Shown one piece after another: positions 57,095-64,000 of a stretch of 64,000 nucleotides of DNA. Numbering within the stretch: the stretch's first letter is position 1; the number at the start of each line of letters is the position of its first letter. The position numbers were made by a program, and so were the translations under genes. The notes under the pieces were generated by a model. That model saw only the letters and a program-made list of their open reading frames with translations. It ran no database searches and was not told the origin of the DNA. This DNA is from JAKFWI01 sp031399165 (GTDB lineage Bacteria; Pseudomonadota; Alphaproteobacteria; Caulobacterales; Aquidulcibacteraceae), in assembly GCA_031399165.1 (NCBI GenBank), contig JANNOO010000057.1, forward strand, positions 21,757-85,756, given 5' to 3'.

Positions 57095-59161
57095 ATGACC
57101 AGCAATTTTCTCAGCAAAACCGGCTCCTTTCTGAAGCGTCAGATGCGCGCGCTGCGCATGGCCCGCAAGGGCAACGTGGCGCTAATCTTCGCGCTTTCGG
57201 TGGTCCCGCTTTTGGTCGCCGGCGGATCAGGCATAGACCTTGCGCGCGCGCTCGCCGTGCGCGGAAAATTGTACGCCGCCGTTGACGCCGCGGCGCTTGC
57301 CGTCGCTTCCAAGACGGGCATCACGCAAGCGCAGGCGCAAATCCTCGCACAGCAATATTTCGACGCGAACTATAACCTCGACAGCTCCTTCGGTGCGCCG
57401 GAAGCTGTAGACGTTACGATCAGCGGCCAGCGGGTAACCGTGACCAGCGACATCGCCATGCCGACGACGCTGATGAACGTCGCCGGTATCCATAATGTTA
57501 ACCTGACCGCGTCGTCGGACGTGGTGTGGGGGCAAACTAAAATATGGGTTGGCCTGGCGCTGGATACGACGGGATCGATGGCTCAGGGCGACGGGTCCGG
57601 CACCAAGATCAGCGCGCTAAAAACCGCTGTTGCGGGTACAAATGGGCTGCTCGATAAGCTGAGCACTACGGCCGCGACTGCCGGCGATGTCCAATTGTCC
57701 CTGATCCCATTTGCCCGCTTCGTGAATGTCAACGACATCAGCGGCAGCGGCGGTGCGACGTGGCTGGATTGGACCGTCTGGGATGAAACCCACGGATCGT
57801 GCACCATCAATGGAACCTCTTACACGGGATCCGCCTACGACACAAAAACCGAGTGTGAAGCAGCATCCATCGGGAGTTGCAGCAACGCCGCCTTCAACGG
57901 CTCGCAGAACGAATGCCAGAACGCGGGGACGTGTTCGATCAGTGGCAACACTACCCAAAGCTCATGTCAAAGCGCTGGCGCCTGCAGCATCAGCGGCTAC
58001 AGCACTCAATCAGCCTGCCAGAACGCCGGCACCTGCACGATCTCAGGCAACACGTCCGAAAATGCCTGCGAAAGCGCCTATACAGGTGTGTGCAGCCTCA
58101 GCGGATACAATACCCAAAACGCCTGTCAGAACGCAGGCACCTGCAGCGTAGCGGGCTACACGACCAAGTCGACATGCCAGAACGCTTACAATGGTTATGT
58201 TTGCAAGATAAATGGCGTCAGCTACCCCAATGCGCCCCGCAATACGCAGTCCGGATGCACCGCCTCCGTAAATGGCGTTTGCTCGAAACCTCAATTTACG
58301 ACCAAGAGCACGTGCGAGGCTTCAAAGAATCCAAAGGGCGTGTGGCATACAGGCACTTGGACAGGCGTCGGCGGCGCGGGCGTATGGACGCCTGGGGTGT
58401 GGTCGAACCAATACGGCGTGTGGACTCCGACGCCGGGAACCTGGACCACAGGCGTCTGGACTTCCACGCCGGCCACTTGGACCAGCCACAGCGGTGTTTG
58501 GACCGCAAATCATTCCGGCTGGAACGGCTGCGTCACTGACCGCGGACTGGGCAATGCTTCCAGCGGCGGACCTGCCAATGGGTTGGGTCAAGTTTCTTCC
58601 ACGGGCGCTGGCTACGATACCAATGTCGATCCACCTTCCAACTTGCTGCAAAGCAAATTTAGGATCGACGCCTCAAGCAGCTGCCCTGCCCCCATCAAGG
58701 CTCTTGGTTATGACTGGGCTGATCTCAAAACACGCGTGAATAATCTGACGACCAACGGCGCGACAAACCAGCCTATCGGCCTCGTCTGGGCCTGGCACAG
58801 CCTGACAAACAGCGCGCCGATGAACTCCGGAGCGTTGCCCACCAATACCGCGCGCTTCATCATCATCGTCTCTGACGGTGAAAACACACAGAACCGCTGG
58901 TACGGCAACGGATCGAGCCACAGCTCTTCAGTAGACAATCGCATGACAGCGGTTTGCGACGCGGCTAAGGCGGACGACGTTATTATCTATACTCTATTCA
59001 TCAATATCGCCGGCACCGCAGGTAATGCCAGCTCCATGAAGCAATGCGCCACTGGCGGTGAATTCGGCGGCCGATATCACGCGGTGAGTTCTACCGGCGC
59101 AATCGGCAACGCACTCGACGCGATCACCCAGCAGATCACCAATCTGCGCGTCTCGCACTGA
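57095..59161 (+). CDS. TadG-like pilus protein with split VWA domain and Cys/Trp repeats
   Basis: A 688-residue membrane-anchored protein. Residues 27-48 (NVALIFALSVVPLLVAGGSG) form the TadE/G-type helix. A von Willebrand A domain follows: the first MIDAS element is LALDTTGSM (D157), and a later one is IIIVSDGENT (D594). Between them, residues 236-479 hold a long insert: about nine cysteine units of mostly 17 residues (CQNAGTCSISGNTTQSS type), then five GVWT-type tryptophan repeats. The ATG at 57095 has a GAGGTGGG site and one GANTC site just upstream. It is probably part of Tad pilus assembly or adhesion. Confidence 0.88.
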   Translation: MTSNFLSKTGSFLKRQMRALRMARKGNVALIFALSVVPLLVAGGSGIDLARALAVRGKLYAAVDAAALAVASKTGITQAQAQILAQQYFDANYNLDSSFGAPEAVDVTISGQRVTVTSDIAMPTTLMNVAGIHNVNLTASSDVVWGQTKIWVGLALDTTGSMAQGDGSGTKISALKTAVAGTNGLLDKLSTTAATAGDVQLSLIPFARFVNVNDISGSGGATWLDWTVWDETHGSCTINGTSYTGSAYDTKTECEAASIGSCSNAAFNGSQNECQNAGTCSISGNTTQSSCQSAGACSISGYSTQSACQNAGTCTISGNTSENACESAYTGVCSLSGYNTQNACQNAGTCSVAGYTTKSTCQNAYNGYVCKINGVSYPNAPRNTQSGCTASVNGVCSKPQFTTKSTCEASKNPKGVWHTGTWTGVGGAGVWTPGVWSNQYGVWTPTPGTWTTGVWTSTPATWTSHSGVWTANHSGWNGCVTDRGLGNASSGGPANGLGQVSSTGAGYDTNVDPPSNLLQSKFRIDASSSCPAPIKALGYDWADLKTRVNNLTTNGATNQPIGLVWAWHSLTNSAPMNSGALPTNTARFIIIVSDGENTQNRWYGNGSSHSSSVDNRMTAVCDAAKADDVIIYTLFINIAGTAGNASSMKQCATGGEFGGRYHAVSSTGAIGNALDAITQQITNLRVSH
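57800..58531 (+). repeat. In-frame Cys- and Trp-rich tandem repeats in the TadG-like gene
   Basis: The first 540 bp repeat a mostly 51-bp unit coding CQNAGTCSISGNTTQSS-like modules with two cysteines each (eight to nine copies, some 57-81 bp). From about 58336 to 58531 a shorter unit of about 36-42 bp encodes GVWTP.. and GTWT.. modules (five copies). Copies differ at the DNA level, so the array is not a recent perfect expansion. Confidence 0.85.
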
Positions 59162-59172
59162 TCGAAGAAACA

Positions 59173-59205
59173 ACGAGGGCGCAGGGTTTATCCCAGCGCC
59201 CTCGT
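59173..59205 (+). terminator. Hairpin after the TadG-like gene
   Basis: A long stem ACGAGGGCGC/GCGCCCTCGT, extended inward by GGG/CCC with one mismatch, lies 11 nt after the stop. No T-run follows, but the stem is strong and bounds the Tad module. Confidence 0.6.
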
Positions 59206-59338
59206 CAGCCTCCGAGAATTTCGGCCCTGCCATACCGCCCTTGGCGCGCACCATTTCGTGATGGCGCGCTTACAGCAAAATCAGCTTAACCCGCCGCGCG
59301 CCGCGCTATAGTGTTGGAAGAGTTGATTGGAGGCGTCC

Positions 59339-59815
59339 TTGTCGATCCTGCAGAAGTTCGTTGCCGCCGCGTTTTTCGCAAGCGCACTGTTCAGCGCCAG
59401 CGCCGTCACGCCCGCTTTCGCGCAAGCCACAGAAGCTGCGGCGCAAGCCCGCCTCAATCCGAACACCGCCACCGCCGCGCAACTCGCGACCGTTCCGAAC
59501 ATGACGCCCACGCTGATCGCCGAAATCGAAAGCAAACGTCCGTTCCGCACGACTGCCGATTTTCATACCCTGCTCAGCGCGCGCCTGCAGCCCAAGCAAA
59601 TCGAACAGGTTTATCCGCTCCTGTTCGTGCCAATCGATCTGAACCGCGCCACGTCCAAGGAGATCGCGCTGATCCCCGGCATGTCGCGCAAGATGGTCCA
59701 CGAATTCGAGGAATACCGGCCCTACGCGTCGCTTCAACAATTCAACAAGGAAATCGGCAAATACGTCCCGCCGAAGGAAGTCGCGCGGCTCAGGAGCTAC
59801 GTGACTTTGAACTGA
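59339..59815 (+). CDS. Exported helix-hairpin-helix (ComEA-like) protein
   Basis: A 158-residue protein with a signal peptide (FVAAAFFASALFSASAVTPAFA) and two helix-hairpin-helix repeats: LNPNTATAAQLATVPNMTPT (about 39-58) and LNRATSKEIALIPGMSRKMV (about 99-118). Such repeats bind DNA backbone. The start is a TTG at 59339 with a GGAGG site 5 nt upstream; an earlier TTG at 59327 is less well placed. No transmembrane anchor remains after cleavage, so it would be periplasmic. A DNA-uptake role is possible but the family is broad. Confidence 0.78.
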   Translation: MSILQKFVAAAFFASALFSASAVTPAFAQATEAAAQARLNPNTATAAQLATVPNMTPTLIAEIESKRPFRTTADFHTLLSARLQPKQIEQVYPLLFVPIDLNRATSKEIALIPGMSRKMVHEFEEYRPYASLQQFNKEIGKYVPPKEVARLRSYVTLN

Positions 59816-60380
59816 CGCGGCGGCGGGCCTGCAGGATAAGCCGCAAGCTGGCGATCGCCGCCAGCACGCCGGCATGGATGTAAGCGTTCAACGGATCGAA
59901 CGCGGTCAGCACCCAGTGCGCCAGCGCCAGAACCGCGGCCGGATAGACCAGCAGATGCAGCCTCTTCCATGCCCGCTTCAGCGCACGTACAGACGCATCG
60001 TTGCTGGTGAGCGCGAGCGGCGTCATGATCGCCAGCGCAATCCAGCCCGTGAGCAGGCCCGGCTCTATTCCTTCTTCAAGGATCAGCGCCGCATCCGCCT
60101 TGCGCAGCACGTACACGGCGAGGTGCAGCGCAGCGTAGCAAAAGGAAGCGACGCCAAAATCACGCCGGCGCCGCATCAGCCAAAGCGAAAACCCGCCGGG
60201 CGCCAGCAGGCGGAGGGGCGTGGCCGCCAAGGTGACGATAAGAATCTGGACAGACAGATCGCCGCTGTAATGGATGAACTCGCCATAGCTCAACGCGCCG
60301 GCAGCATAGCCGTAAATCAGTCCCGCCGCCGGCAGCGCCAGCGCAATCCATAGCAACAACGGCGCTCGCGAGGATTTCAC
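59790..60380 (-). CDS. MsrQ/YedZ-like heme-binding membrane protein
   Basis: A 196-residue ferric-reductase-like membrane protein with about six helices. His residues in EFIHYSGDL, YAALHLAVYVL and LHLLVYPAAVLALAHWVL fit heme-b ligands of MsrQ. In MsrPQ, MsrQ feeds electrons to the periplasmic methionine sulfoxide reductase MsrP, but no msrP is adjacent. Its start overlaps the exbD stop by 4 nt, placing it in the iron-uptake operon. A ferric reductase role is an alternative. Confidence 0.82.
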   Translation of the reverse strand: MKSSRAPLLLWIALALPAAGLIYGYAAGALSYGEFIHYSGDLSVQILIVTLAATPLRLLAPGGFSLWLMRRRRDFGVASFCYAALHLAVYVLRKADAALILEEGIEPGLLTGWIALAIMTPLALTSNDASVRALKRAWKRLHLLVYPAAVLALAHWVLTAFDPLNAYIHAGVLAAIASLRLILQARRRVSSKSRSS

Positions 60381-60796
60381 CGCGCGCCTTCCAGCGCCAC
60401 TAGCGAAACATGCCGGTACCCTGCCTTGCGCACCTGATCGAGCACGCCCATCAGATCGCCATAAGGCACGCGGCGATCGGCGCGCAGGAAAATCCGCGCC
60501 GTTTTATCGCCCGCCGTGGCGGCGGCGAGCGCGGCGCCCAATTGCGCTGGATCGGCGCGGGTTTCGCCAACGTGAACGGCCAGATCGGCCGAAAGCGTGA
60601 GGTAGATCGGCTCGTCCGTGCGCGCTTGCGGCTCGGCGGCGGCCGTTGGCAGGTCGACGGGCAGATCAATTGTCGAAAGCGGCGCGGCGACCATGAAAAT
60701 GATCAGCAGCACCAGCATCACGTCGATAAACGGCGTGACGTTGATCTCGTGCGTCTCCGTCAAATCGTCGGAATCGCTGCCAAACCGCATCGCCAT
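60377..60796 (-). CDS. exbD: ExbD/TolR biopolymer transport protein
   Basis: A 139-residue bitopic protein. The N-terminal HEINVTPFIDVMLVLLIIFM carries the membrane-embedded Asp of the proton channel. The periplasmic part has VYLTLSAD-like strands (actual IYLTLSADLAVHVG) and the C-terminal DLMGVLDQVRKAGYRHVSLV. It works with ExbB to energise TonB-dependent uptake. It is coupled to the MsrQ-like gene and follows exbB by 6 bp. Confidence 0.9.
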   Translation of the reverse strand: MAMRFGSDSDDLTETHEINVTPFIDVMLVLLIIFMVAAPLSTIDLPVDLPTAAAEPQARTDEPIYLTLSADLAVHVGETRADPAQLGAALAAATAGDKTARIFLRADRRVPYGDLMGVLDQVRKAGYRHVSLVALEGAR

Positions 60797-60802
60797 CGTG
60801 CG

Positions 60803-61486
60803 CTACCCTACGCGCGCAGGACGCGCTGATGCGAGCGGCAGATCGAGTTCGCGCGATGTCAATCTCTCAACCGCCGCCGCCGCATCGCCAACGCGCGCGC
60901 GATACCCGCCGATCGCGCGCGTGAAATGATTGTAGATCACCACGGCCGGGATCGCGACGATCAGGCCGCACGCGGTCGCGAGCAACGCCTCGGCGATGCC
61001 CGGCGCGACCACGGCGAGGTTTGTCGTGCCCGACCGCGAAATCCCGATGAAGCTGTTCATGATGCCCCACACGGTGCCGAACAGGCCCGCGAACGGCGCA
61101 GTCGATGCAATCGTGGCGATGGCGCCGACGGCGCGCGCCACGCGGCGATTTTCCGCCGCGACCAGCCGCTCTAGATGAGACGCAACACGCTCCTTCACGC
61201 CCGTCTTGTCGCCCCCGGCGTAATAGTCCAACTCGGCGCGCGCTTCGCGCAGGAACAATGCGGTTATTCCGTCTTCAGCTTTTGCGGCGCTCAAATTCGG
61301 AGCCTGGCGCAATTGGTCGAGGGCCCGCTCAATTGAGCGCCGGGCCTGACCCAATTCAATGCTCTTGGCGACCAGCACGCCCCAAACGACTAAAGACGCG
61401 ACCAGCAGACCGGCCATCACAGCCTGCACGACAATGTCAGCGCTCAGGAACATGCCCAAAGGCGAGAGGTCAGCGCCCGCTTCCAT
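60803..61486 (-). CDS. exbB: ExbB/TolQ-type proton channel subunit
   Basis: A 227-residue membrane protein of the MotA/TolQ/ExbB group with three helices. IATIASTAPFAGLFGTVWGI near residue 130 and APGIAEALLATACGLIVAIP near 168 are the pore-forming motifs. It forms the pentameric proton channel with ExbD. The start is the ATG at 61486. It lies 95 bp downstream of the PKHD hydroxylase gene. Confidence 0.9.
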   Translation of the reverse strand: MEAGADLSPLGMFLSADIVVQAVMAGLLVASLVVWGVLVAKSIELGQARRSIERALDQLRQAPNLSAAKAEDGITALFLREARAELDYYAGGDKTGVKERVASHLERLVAAENRRVARAVGAIATIASTAPFAGLFGTVWGIMNSFIGISRSGTTNLAVVAPGIAEALLATACGLIVAIPAVVIYNHFTRAIGGYRARVGDAAAAVERLTSRELDLPLASARPARVG

Positions 61487-61581
61487 CCAACCACAATCCA
61501 TCGATCGCGCGTGACCGCGCCAATGCCCGACTCTACCTGACAATGCTTCTTAATAACAAGCGCCTGCGCGGATCAGGGGCG

Positions 61582-62268
61582 TCAAACCACCGCGCTGAGA
61601 CGTAGAAGGTTGTTGTAGACGCCAGTCAGCCTAAGCAAAGCGTGCTGATCGCCGGCGCCGGCCCTGCGCAGCGCCTGAATAGCCTGGTCGAGATCGAACA
61701 GCACGGCGCGCTTTTCCCCATCCGGGACCATGCTCTGGACCCAGAAAAACGACGCGACTCGGACGCCGCGCGTCACCGGCGAGACCTGGTGCAGGCTGGA
61801 CGCTGGATAAAGCACGAGCTGACCTGCCGGCAGCTTCACTTCCTGCGCGCCAAACGCGCCCTCGATGGTCAGCACCCCGCCCTCATACTCATCGGGCTCG
61901 GAAAGAAACAAGGTGGCCGAGATGTCCGCGCGCATCGTCATGCCCGCCCGCGCTATGCGCATCACGGCGCTGTCGATATGCGTCCCAAAATAATCACCGC
62001 CCTCGGCGTAGCGATTGAACCTTGGCGGATAGATTTTCTCCGGCAGCGCCGCCGATATGAACAGCGGGTGATCGCCGAGCACGCGCAATATGTCATTGCC
62101 GAACGCGATGGCAAGATCATCGTTTTCCGCCAATTGCGTGTTCTGCTTGACCTCGCGCGACAACGTCCCGGCGTTAGCCCTTCCGTCGATCCATGTCGCC
62201 GCGTCGAGGCGCGCGCGCATCTGCGCCACGACGGCTTTACTCAGCACATCTTCGATGACTAGCAGCAT
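61582..62268 (-). CDS. piuC: PKHD-type Fe(II)/2-oxoglutarate hydroxylase
   Basis: A 228-residue dioxygenase of the PiuC/YbiX family, usually linked to TonB-dependent siderophore receptors. The iron ligands are in YFGTHIDSAV (HxD near residue 96) and SSLHQVSPVTRGVRVASFFW (His and Arg near 158-167). The N-terminal AKNGQ-type segment differs (ANAGTLSREVKQN). It follows the TonB-dependent receptor by 31 bp and precedes exbB-exbD. Confidence 0.92.
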   Translation of the reverse strand: MLLVIEDVLSKAVVAQMRARLDAATWIDGRANAGTLSREVKQNTQLAENDDLAIAFGNDILRVLGDHPLFISAALPEKIYPPRFNRYAEGGDYFGTHIDSAVMRIARAGMTMRADISATLFLSEPDEYEGGVLTIEGAFGAQEVKLPAGQLVLYPASSLHQVSPVTRGVRVASFFWVQSMVPDGEKRAVLFDLDQAIQALRRAGAGDQHALLRLTGVYNNLLRLSAVV

Positions 62269-62299
62269 CCGGCGCGCTCTTTCAGAGGCGGCAATAAGG

Positions 62300-64000
62300 T
62301 CAGAAAGCGTGGCTCAACGTAACCTGCACGCTGCGTTTGTCGCCGATATAGGTGAATGAACCGCTGCGATAGGCCGCAAGGTAGTAATCCGTATCGCCGA
62401 CATTGCCCACGTTCAGCCGGAGGCTGGTTTTTTCGCTGAAGTCATAGTCTGCGAACAGATCGTAGACGGTGTAGTCCGGCACGGTGATCGCGTACCGATT
62501 CAGCGTGGTGTTATAAGCCGCGCCCGTGTCCGGCTGCCCGCCATATCGCTCACTGGCGTAGCGCATGGCCCCGCCAAAAGAGAATTCTGGCGTCAGCTGA
62601 TAACTGACATGGGCAAAGGCTGATTGATCGGCGAAATTGCTCAGCGCCGCGCCGATATTCGCCGGAACCGCCGATTTAAGCACCTCGGAATCCATCGAAG
62701 AATATCCGATCTGCACCGCCAGCTGTTCCGTGACATTCCCCACCAGGCTAAGCTCATAGCCTTTGACGCGATTTTGTCCGGTATTGAGCGTGCCGAAATT
62801 GGTATAATCGGCCCCTTCCATCACGTCGTTTTTCGTCGTCTCGAAAATGGCGGCGGTAAGCATCAGCCGGTCGTCGAAGAATTGCTGCTTTAAACCCAGC
62901 TCAATGTTGTCAGATCGCTCTGGCTTGCTGAGATCAATCAGCGCGCCGTTGCAGATGCCGCCATAGCCACAGGTGCCGCCGACATCGGACTCGCCGCCAT
63001 TGATCTCATTCGACGACGAATAGGTCAGGTAGACATTGGTGTTGTCGTTCGGCTTGAATACCGCGCCAATATGACCGCTCCAGAAGCCGTCCGAATAGTC
63101 GTAGAGCACGCGCGTCGCCGGGTTCGCGCCGACGAGGTTCGAATAATCGAATTCGTCGTAGCGGGCGCCCGCGAATATCGAAAACTTCTCGGTGATGTCG
63201 ATCGTGTCCATCAGATACACCGACACCGTTTCGATCTGGTAATCGCTGTCGAACGTGCCCTTAACGATGTTGCGGCCGAGCAGCGTGCCGACGTTCGCGT
63301 AAGCCGCGCCTGACGGATCGGTGAGGCAAAACTGGTTGTTTGCGGCCGCGGTTCCAGTCCGGCAATTGAACGGCGCGGTATTCGTGACACTGTAGATGCC
63401 GTTCAGCACCTTCACATCGCTGTATTCCACGCCCGCAACGATCTCGTGATAGAGCGGGCCCGTGGGCACATCCCAGTAGAGGTTGAGGTTGTTGACGAAA
63501 TACTCGACCTCTTGCCAGCCCTGGTGCGCGCTCGGTGTCCATGTGGTCACGCCCGGCGCAGTATCGTTCAAGCCGCGCAGCGCGGTGCGCCCACCAGTGA
63601 GCACATAGGCGTTGTCGGTCGCGCCATACCGCGCCGAATTTGACAGCTTAAGGCTCGGCGAGAAATTGTAGGTCGTGCGCAGGGTGAACACATCGACTTC
63701 GGAGTTCAGGAAGTCGCTGTCCTGCAAGTAAACCGGCGCGTTCTTCACGACATTGCCGCCGTTCGGAATGTACGTGCCCATATCGGGCTTATCTTCGGCC
63801 TTGAGGTAATAATAATCCGCCGTGACGTTCCAGTTCGGCATGATGTCGTAGGACAGCGACAGCGCCGCGCCATTGCGCTCGCGATCCGCGGGGCCGCGAT
63901 CGGGCACTTCCTCATAAGCGTGAAGGAAATTTCCGCGCACCGCCAGCTTGTCGGACAGCGGGATGTTGCTGTCGAGCGTGACGCGGCGGAATTGGTCTGT
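62300..64000 (-). CDS. TonB-dependent receptor, 5' end cut by window edge
   Basis: At least 566 residues of the beta-barrel of an outer-membrane TonB-dependent receptor. The frame stays open to the window edge, so the plug domain and signal peptide lie outside. Alternating aromatic strands are evident (NVTADYYYLKAED, FTLRTTYNFS, KFSIFAGARYDEFDYSN), and the protein ends in the outer-membrane signature VQVTLSHAF with terminal Phe. With piuC next to it, an iron-siderophore substrate (catecholate type) is likely. Confidence 0.9.
   Translation of the reverse strand, partial: TDQFRRVTLDSNIPLSDKLAVRGNFLHAYEEVPDRGPADRERNGAALSLSYDIMPNWNVTADYYYLKAEDKPDMGTYIPNGGNVVKNAPVYLQDSDFLNSEVDVFTLRTTYNFSPSLKLSNSARYGATDNAYVLTGGRTALRGLNDTAPGVTTWTPSAHQGWQEVEYFVNNLNLYWDVPTGPLYHEIVAGVEYSDVKVLNGIYSVTNTAPFNCRTGTAAANNQFCLTDPSGAAYANVGTLLGRNIVKGTFDSDYQIETVSVYLMDTIDITEKFSIFAGARYDEFDYSNLVGANPATRVLYDYSDGFWSGHIGAVFKPNDNTNVYLTYSSSNEINGGESDVGGTCGYGGICNGALIDLSKPERSDNIELGLKQQFFDDRLMLTAAIFETTKNDVMEGADYTNFGTLNTGQNRVKGYELSLVGNVTEQLAVQIGYSSMDSEVLKSAVPANIGAALSNFADQSAFAHVSYQLTPEFSFGGAMRYASERYGGQPDTGAAYNTTLNRYAITVPDYTVYDLFADYDFSEKTSLRLNVGNVGDTDYYLAAYRSGSFTYIGDKRSVQVTLSHAF

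Noticed and set aside
57800..58531. Possible CRISPR-like array
   Set aside because: The repeats are in frame, diverged, and have no constant-length unique spacers; they encode a protein repeat.
1..64000. tRNA, rRNA, IS elements and prophage genes
   Set aside because: No cloverleaf, rRNA core, transposase or integrase was recognised in any gap or frame.

Overview
The window reads as about 64 kb of GC-rich chromosome from an alphaproteobacterium, most likely Caulobacterales or a close Hyphomonadaceae-like relative. The evidence is a GcrA-type cell-cycle regulator (13973-14491) with six GANTC (CcrM-type) sites in the gap upstream, a DUF4908 exported protein, a TIGR02301 protein, a long-form dCTP deaminase and Tad pilus minor pseudopilins. 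It is almost entirely ordinary, densely packed core chromosome with many 1-4 nt gene overlaps. I see no rRNA, tRNA, CRISPR array, prophage or insertion sequence. The only gene-free stretch over 300 bp is 4375-4811, which holds a composite inverted-repeat element and a SAM-II-type riboswitch in front of metZ.

Layout. 0-9 kb: a DNA-glycosylase-like gene, small membrane proteins, a membrane-anchored TIR protein, dcd, then riboswitch-metZ-apaG-HAD hydrolase, an exported SnoaL-like protein, a single-domain response regulator and a MaoC hydratase coupled to ribF. 9.8-14.5 kb: argD-argF-hslO, an ABC-2 permease and gcrA. 14.6-16.4 kb: a PIN toxin-antitoxin pair and a SUMF1-fold protein whose N-terminus looks like the start of a TIR domain. 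16.4-20.6 kb: a GNAT gene and phoR-pstB-phoU-phoB, with pstC and pstA missing. 20.7-33 kb: two tandem M13 metallopeptidases and assorted metabolic and exported proteins. 33-44.9 kb: a dihydroorotase-family gene, two glycosyltransferases, ygfZ, a D-2-hydroxyacid dehydrogenase, a valine-catabolism-like set (3-hydroxyisobutyrate and acyl-CoA dehydrogenases), a lipoprotein methyltransferase, a SET-domain protein and a proline iminopeptidase.

44.9-50.7 kb is the complete cell-shape operon mreB-mreC-mreD-mrdA(PBP2)-rodA. 50.9-55.6 kb carries DUF4908, hicAB wedged against the 3' end of argC, the rplM-rpsI ribosomal operon and a heme A synthase. 55.6-59.2 kb is an isolated Tad pilus module: two TadE-like genes, divergent from a TadG-like protein whose von Willebrand A domain is split by a large cysteine- and tryptophan-repeat insert. 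59.3-64 kb holds an exported helix-hairpin-helix protein and an iron-uptake operon (TonB-dependent receptor, PKHD hydroxylase, ExbB, ExbD, MsrQ-like heme membrane protein) that runs off the right edge.

The most unusual items are the TadG insert, the SUMF1 protein with a TIR-like start and no catalytic cysteines, the argC/hicAB junction where the operator palindrome encodes the end of ArgC, the pst operon without its permease genes, the lipoprotein methyltransferase with a Pro/Gly minisatellite in its Rossmann fold, and the MsrQ-like protein coupled to ExbD. All assignments come from reading the sequence; no database search was run.
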